From a virus: a stretch of 64,000 nucleotides of DNA. A program made the position numbers and the translations under genes. Under the pieces are notes generated by a model. The model searched no databases. It was not told where the DNA came from and saw nothing but the letters and a program-made list of their open reading frames with translations. The first letter of the stretch is position 1; each line of letters begins with the position of its first letter. The DNA is taken from IMG/VR virus record IMGVR_UViG_3300009161_000003, positions 48,923 through 112,922 of that record; one strand, written 5' to 3'. Of the stretch, positions 60,369 to 64,000 are shown one piece after another.

Positions 60369-62528
60369 TTATGCTGACAAATCTCCCATTACAACCCATG
60401 TATCTGTTGCTCTTTTGAAAAGAGTTGCAGATGACCATTGTGTACGTAACTTTAATCCAGGAGTACTGTTTACTGTTACTCCTGCTGCTCCAGCAATTGT
60501 TACTTGTCCCGCTCCAGTTTGTAATACATCAATAGAAGTTCCTACTGGAAATGCTGTTGTTGCATTTGTTGGAATTGTTAAAGTAGTTCCGCTTGCGCTG
60601 CTAACTTCAATTAAGTTATCTCTAAGAGTTAATCCACCTGTTGATAAGTTATAAGATGCTGTTTGTTGAGAAATTGGTGTCCGTGATACAACACCTTCTT
60701 TAGTTTGTGTACCGTCGGTAAAAATAAATCCACCAGCAGTTGTGCTAAGAACCGCAGTTCCGTTAACCTTTAAATCTTTTCCTGAAGCAAGGTCAATATT
60801 CTCGGAAGATGTCCAAGAAGAAGTTGCATTAACCCAGTTAAAAGTTTTATTTGTTGCACCATTAAGTGTGATACCTCCACCATCAGCAGTGGTATTTGTA
60901 GGTGTTGCAACATCTCCAAGAACAATATTTTTATCTTCAATAACTAAGTTAGTTGAGTTAAGATTTGTAGTTGTTCCATTTACCGTCAAATCTCCAGAAA
61001 GAGTTAAGTTTACTGCTGTAGCAGTTCCAGTAAATGCTGGTGCTGCAAGTGGTGCCTTAGCGTCTAACTGTGTTTGAATTGCTGAAGTAACTCCATCAAC
61101 ATATCCAATTTCAGTAGAGGATACAGTTGAAGAAATACCAAGTTTGGTCCAGCCAATTGCTGCAGATGCGTTAATGTCAGCATCAACAATTGTTCCATCA
61201 AGAATTTTTGCAGAAGTAACTGCACCATCTGCTAAATCTCCAACAACAATTGTTCCATCAGCAATCATTGCAGATGTAACGGTTCCTGAAGGAAGAGTTA
61301 CTGTTCCTGTGAATGTAGGAGAGGCTAGTGGTGCTTTAGCATTTAATTGTGTTTGAATGGCTGAAGTTACGTTATCAAGATAACCAATTTCAGTTGAACT
61401 TACGGTTCCAATTGAGGTATTTGCAGGAAGAACGGTATCTCCAGTAAATGTTTTTGCTCCTCCAATTGTTTGAGCACCTGATTTAAGCACAATGTCGGAT
61501 GTGTCTGAAATACCGTGAACACTTGTTGTATCTTGTTCATGAGAGGTAACATCTGCTACTAGTGCAAATGTTCCTGTTGCATCTGGAATCATTATTGTAC
61601 GATCTGCTGTAGGATCTGTTACTGCTATGGTGGTTTCAAAAGCGTCTGCTGTTGTACCCTCAAAAGTAATACTTCCAGTAAATACTCCGGCATTTGTTAT
61701 ATCTGTTAAGTTTCCTGTTGTAATAACTGTTCCTGTTGCATCTGGAAGAGTAATGGTGCGGTCTGCAGTTGGGTCTGCTACTGCTAATGTAGTTTCAAAA
61801 GCATCTGCTGTAGCACCTTCAAAAAGAAGTGAAGTGGTAAAAGTTTGTCCCGATGCTACTGCACTATCTACATATGATTTATTTGCTGCATCTCCAGTTT
61901 GTGTTGGTGTTGCTATGTTAACAATCTTATAAGTATTATCTAAATCAATATTTCCAGTCATTACTCCGCCTGATTTTGCTAAACGAAGTAATACATCTGA
62001 TGATAATGCTACTGTGCCAGTTGCATCAGGTAATGTAATTGTGCGATCTGCTGTGGGATCTGTTACTGTTAAGGTAGTTTCAAAAGCGTCTGCTGTAGCG
62101 CCTTCAAAAACAATTCCTGTTGTAGCATTAATTGTTGTGCTGTTAATAGTAGTAGTTGTACCACTTACTGTTAAATCTCCTGATACTGTAACGTTTCCAC
62201 TACCGTCGGCCAAAACGACTGTACCTGTTGCGTTTGGAAGGGTAATGGTACGGTCTGCTGTAGGGTCTACTACTGCTAGGGTAGTTTCATAAGCGTTTGC
62301 TGTAGTACCTTCAAAAGAAATACTTGAACCAAATTGGGGATTTACTGTGCTGTCTGAGTCAATAAAGTAATCAAGGTTGATCCAGTGGTTTGTGCCATCA
62401 CCAATTTTAAACTTATTAGTATCTGACTCGTAACCGATTTCTCCGGCTGCAAGGATTGGGCCGTTGCCACTGTTGGTTGATATCCACTGGGCTGCAGTAC
62501 CCCTTCTCTGTTGCATTCTTGTTGCCAT
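60369..62528 (-). CDS. Modular tail fibre protein
   Basis: The 719-residue protein starts with RMQQRRGTAAQW and GEIGYESDTNKFKIGDGT, a common N-terminal phage tail-fibre anchor. The body has four copies of a module FEG-(T/A)-TADAFETT...DPTADRTITLPDATGT, two copies of STEIGYLD...TSAIQTQL-x-AKAPLA and one [11 protein letters not shown]...DKN...DGGGITL module also present in the 63073 fibre. The end is a beta-helical cap. It likely trimerises and binds the receptor. GGGGAG and an extended -10 promoter precede the ATG. Confidence 0.82.
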   Translation of the reverse strand: MATRMQQRRGTAAQWISTNSGNGPILAAGEIGYESDTNKFKIGDGTNHWINLDYFIDSDSTVNPQFGSSISFEGTTANAYETTLAVVDPTADRTITLPNATGTVVLADGSGNVTVSGDLTVSGTTTTINSTTINATTGIVFEGATADAFETTLTVTDPTADRTITLPDATGTVALSSDVLLRLAKSGGVMTGNIDLDNTYKIVNIATPTQTGDAANKSYVDSAVASGQTFTTSLLFEGATADAFETTLAVADPTADRTITLPDATGTVITTGNLTDITNAGVFTGSITFEGTTADAFETTIAVTDPTADRTIMIPDATGTFALVADVTSHEQDTTSVHGISDTSDIVLKSGAQTIGGAKTFTGDTVLPANTSIGTVSSTEIGYLDNVTSAIQTQLNAKAPLASPTFTGTVTLPSGTVTSAMIADGTIVVGDLADGAVTSAKILDGTIVDADINASAAIGWTKLGISSTVSSTEIGYVDGVTSAIQTQLDAKAPLAAPAFTGTATAVNLTLSGDLTVNGTTTNLNSTNLVIEDKNIVLGDVATPTNTTADGGGITLNGATNKTFNWVNATSSWTSSENIDLASGKDLKVNGTAVLSTTAGGFIFTDGTQTKEGVVSRTPISQQTASYNLSTGGLTLRDNLIEVSSASGTTLTIPTNATTAFPVGTSIDVLQTGAGQVTIAGAAGVTVNSTPGLKLRTQWSSATLFKRATDTWVVMGDLSA
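60745..61005 (-). repeat. Fibre module shared with the 63.7-63.9 kb copy
   Basis: About 260 bases encode a module ([11 protein letters not shown]...DKN...ADGGGITL...TSSEN...LASGK) that recurs in the adjacent fibre gene at about 63690-63935, with clear protein-level similarity. Such direct repeats can recombine. Confidence 0.7.
61555..62320 (-). repeat. Four FEG...DPTADRT fibre modules
   Basis: Four similar modules of about 115 bases at about 61555-61672, 61715-61830, 62000-62115 and 62200-62320 encode the same FEG/DPTADRTITLPDATGT unit, with nucleotide similarity readable by eye (cggtctgctgtagggtctactactgc and variants). Confidence 0.75.
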
Positions 62529-62560
62529 AATTTACTCCCCCTAGATTTTATTCTTTCTTT

Positions 62561-62569
62561 ATTATAACA
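62561..62569 (-). promoter_or_regulatory. Extended -10 promoter (TGT-TATAAT) for the fibre gene
   Basis: TGT-TATAAT on the minus strand, 32 bases upstream of ATG 62528. A GATAAC with 17-base spacing is a weak -35. Confidence 0.6.
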
Positions 62570-62574
62570 TATGA

Positions 62575-63051
62575 TTAATTAAAGTTATCTAACGGACTTC
62601 CGCCATCATAACTAGTTAACCACTCTACTGAATCATAGAATCCTGCAATTTGTGCTGAAGAAAATACATCATCATATGCTCCTGCATCTTGAAAAACGGT
62701 AGTAATAAGTCCCGTTCCATCAATTGCAGTATCGTGAATATGTTGTCTCAAGTTTGCAGTATCATCAAAGGTAGCAATCATAATCCAGTCTGCAGCATCC
62801 GTTGAATATATTGAAAGATGCTGCGTAACTGTATCAAAGTATACTTGTCCATCTACTGGTGAAACTGGAGCAGTTGATTCCGTTGGAAAAACATTTGCAG
62901 AAATTCCTGCAATTGCGGTATCAACATATAATTTAGTTGTTGCATGAGCATTCTGAGTTGGGGTGGCAACTGTAACTACTCCACCAAAGGTACCAGTTGT
63001 GGCTACGTTTAAGCCATTCTTGACCTTGAAGTCTTTATCTACTGTTGCCAT
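62575..63051 (-). CDS. Fibre-associated short tail protein
   Basis: The 158-residue protein starts MATVDKDFKVKNGLNV, the standard anchor of phage fibre and collar proteins, then ATPTQNAHATTKLYVDTAIAG and DGQVYFDTVTQHLSIYS, which match domains found in many tail-fibre proteins. The end is acidic. It lies between two fibre genes and probably assembles with them. Confidence 0.7.
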   Translation of the reverse strand: MATVDKDFKVKNGLNVATTGTFGGVVTVATPTQNAHATTKLYVDTAIAGISANVFPTESTAPVSPVDGQVYFDTVTQHLSIYSTDAADWIMIATFDDTANLRQHIHDTAIDGTGLITTVFQDAGAYDDVFSSAQIAGFYDSVEWLTSYDGGSPLDNFN

Positions 63052-63072
63052 TTACTACCCCCTATTTTTTTA

Positions 63073-64000
63073 TTAAGCCTCGATGTATGTTTTGTGAACT
63101 TTAACAACTGTGCTTGCTGATGTGCCAGTTACCTGAAGAAGAACGTTTCCAGCACTGTAAACAGCGTTTGTTGTTCCTAGTTCAGCATTGCTAACTACGT
63201 CAGCATACTCTGTTAAGTAAACGTTATTGTTTCCATCAACTGTTACAAGCATTTCAATTACTTCAATATCATTGCCAAGTTTCATTTGAACAAGATATTT
63301 AGCGCTTGAGTATGTTGCTGCTGACCAAGTGTCAATAGTTGTTGCTGATGTTGAAGCGGTTCCTGTTGCAGATCCTGAAAGTGAATCTGGATACTCCATA
63401 GATGTTGCCTTTGCTGCGCCAAGAGTTGGTGTAACAAAAGTTGGGCTATTGGTAAATGCTACTGTTGAAGATCCTGATTCATCAGTTAATGCTGTTGCAA
63501 GGTTTGCAGAAGATGGTGTTGCAAGAAATGTTGCTACGCCAGTTCCAAGACCTGAGATACCAGTTGCTACTGGAAGACCAGTTGCATTTGTAAGAACACC
63601 AGATGCTGGAGTTCCAAGTGCTGGTGTAGTAAGTACTGGTGATGTAAGAGTCTTGTTTGTAAGAGTTTCTGTTACATCTTTAAGTGCTGTTCCGTTTACA
63701 TAATATGACTTTCCTGAAGCAAGATTAAAATGCTCAGAAGATGTCCATGCATCGGTTGCGTCTACCCAGTTAAGTGTGTGATCTGTAGTACCTTTAAGAG
63801 TAATACCACCACCATCGGCACCTGCATCTGTTGGAGTTGCAACTGAACCAAGTGTAAGGTTCTTATCGTCAACTGTGATTTCTGTTGAGTTAATTGTGGT
63901 TGTTGTACCGTTTACTGTTAAATCCCCTGACAAAACAAGAGATGTACCAGTTGCAGCACCAATGTTTGGTGTTACAAGTGTTGGTGTATTAGCAAAAACA
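63073..64000 (-). CDS. Tail fibre protein, partial at the right edge
   Basis: The open frame continues beyond base 64000; the window holds 308 codons plus the stop. It reads in from the right edge through [17 protein letters not shown], then the [18 protein letters not shown]...DGGGITL module (about 63690-63935), tandem [18 protein letters not shown], and a beta-helix-like C-terminal region. Its true start lies outside. It shares modules with the 60369-62528 fibre and probably forms the receptor-binding fibre with it. Confidence 0.8.
   Translation of the reverse strand, partial: VFANTPTLVTPNIGAATGTSLVLSGDLTVNGTTTTINSTEITVDDKNLTLGSVATPTDAGADGGGITLKGTTDHTLNWVDATDAWTSSEHFNLASGKSYYVNGTALKDVTETLTNKTLTSPVLTTPALGTPASGVLTNATGLPVATGISGLGTGVATFLATPSSANLATALTDESGSSTVAFTNSPTFVTPTLGAAKATSMEYPDSLSGSATGTASTSATTIDTWSAATYSSAKYLVQMKLGNDIEVIEMLVTVDGNNNVYLTEYADVVSNAELGTTNAVYSAGNVLLQVTGTSASTVVKVHKTYIEA

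Noticed and set aside
1-64000. Integrase, repressor or attachment site (temperate lifestyle)
   Set aside because: No tyrosine or serine recombinase signature and no CI-like repressor is visible; the tRNA has no flanking integrase. Absence holds only for this window.

Overview
The window is part of a tailed double-stranded DNA phage genome (Caudoviricetes, siphovirus-like). It carries a large terminase, portal, HK97-type prohead protease and capsid, a 2829-residue tape measure, a major tail protein and several tail fibre proteins, together with its own replication machinery. Every gene I can support lies on the minus strand, so transcription runs from high to low coordinates. No integrase, repressor, recognisable endolysin or DNA methyltransferase is visible. 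Both ends are cut inside genes, so the genome is longer than 64 kb. The DNA is visibly AT-rich (not computed). The host is not stated by the sequence. Extended -10 promoters, several genes whose ATG sits 6-7 bases after a -10 hexamer (leaderless style), an adenosylcobalamin-type ribonucleotide reductase and host-like secreted Ala/Thr-rich proteins would fit an AT-rich, perhaps aquatic, actinobacterium. That is inference with low confidence.

Layout in transcription order (right to left): 64.0-59.1 kb, tail fibre proteins built from shared modules and a fibronectin/(FGA)n/Hint-domain protein; 59.1-58.4 kb, a DUF6065-like protein; 58.3-56.2 kb, class II ribonucleotide reductase; 56.2-52.5 kb, a large LamG-like protein; 52.5-43 kb, the head and connector module (portal, protease-scaffold, major capsid, adaptors, tail terminator, major tail protein, two paralogous tail chaperones); 43-26.7 kb, tape measure and baseplate; 26.7-12 kb, the replication and recombination block (zinc ribbon and HTH proteins, DnaB-like helicase, primase, AhpD-like protein, flavin halogenase, ssDNA-binding protein, family C DNA polymerase, RecA-like protein, nucleases including a Cas4-like one and a RuvC-like one); 12-9.6 kb, terminase; 9.6-3.5 kb, three separately promoted units encoding a secreted Ig-like protein, an Hsp20 chaperone and a secreted PA14/coiled-coil protein, followed by two small membrane proteins; 3.5 kb-1, a cluster of accessory genes (two Fe(II)/2-oxoglutarate oxygenase-like proteins, a proteasome/HslV-like peptidase, tRNA-Thr, and a DUF6065-like protein).

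The core genes form tightly overlapping translational units. Accessory genes tend to have their own promoters, recognisable as TGN-TATAAT with or without a TTGACA box, and three hairpin terminators divide the map. The points most worth following are the halogenase/AhpD pair inside the replication operon, a kinase-like set of motifs embedded in the tape measure, the duplicated tail chaperone, the secreted surface-protein cassette, the Hint protein with a Ser first residue and no terminal His-Asn, and the family of leaderless promoters.
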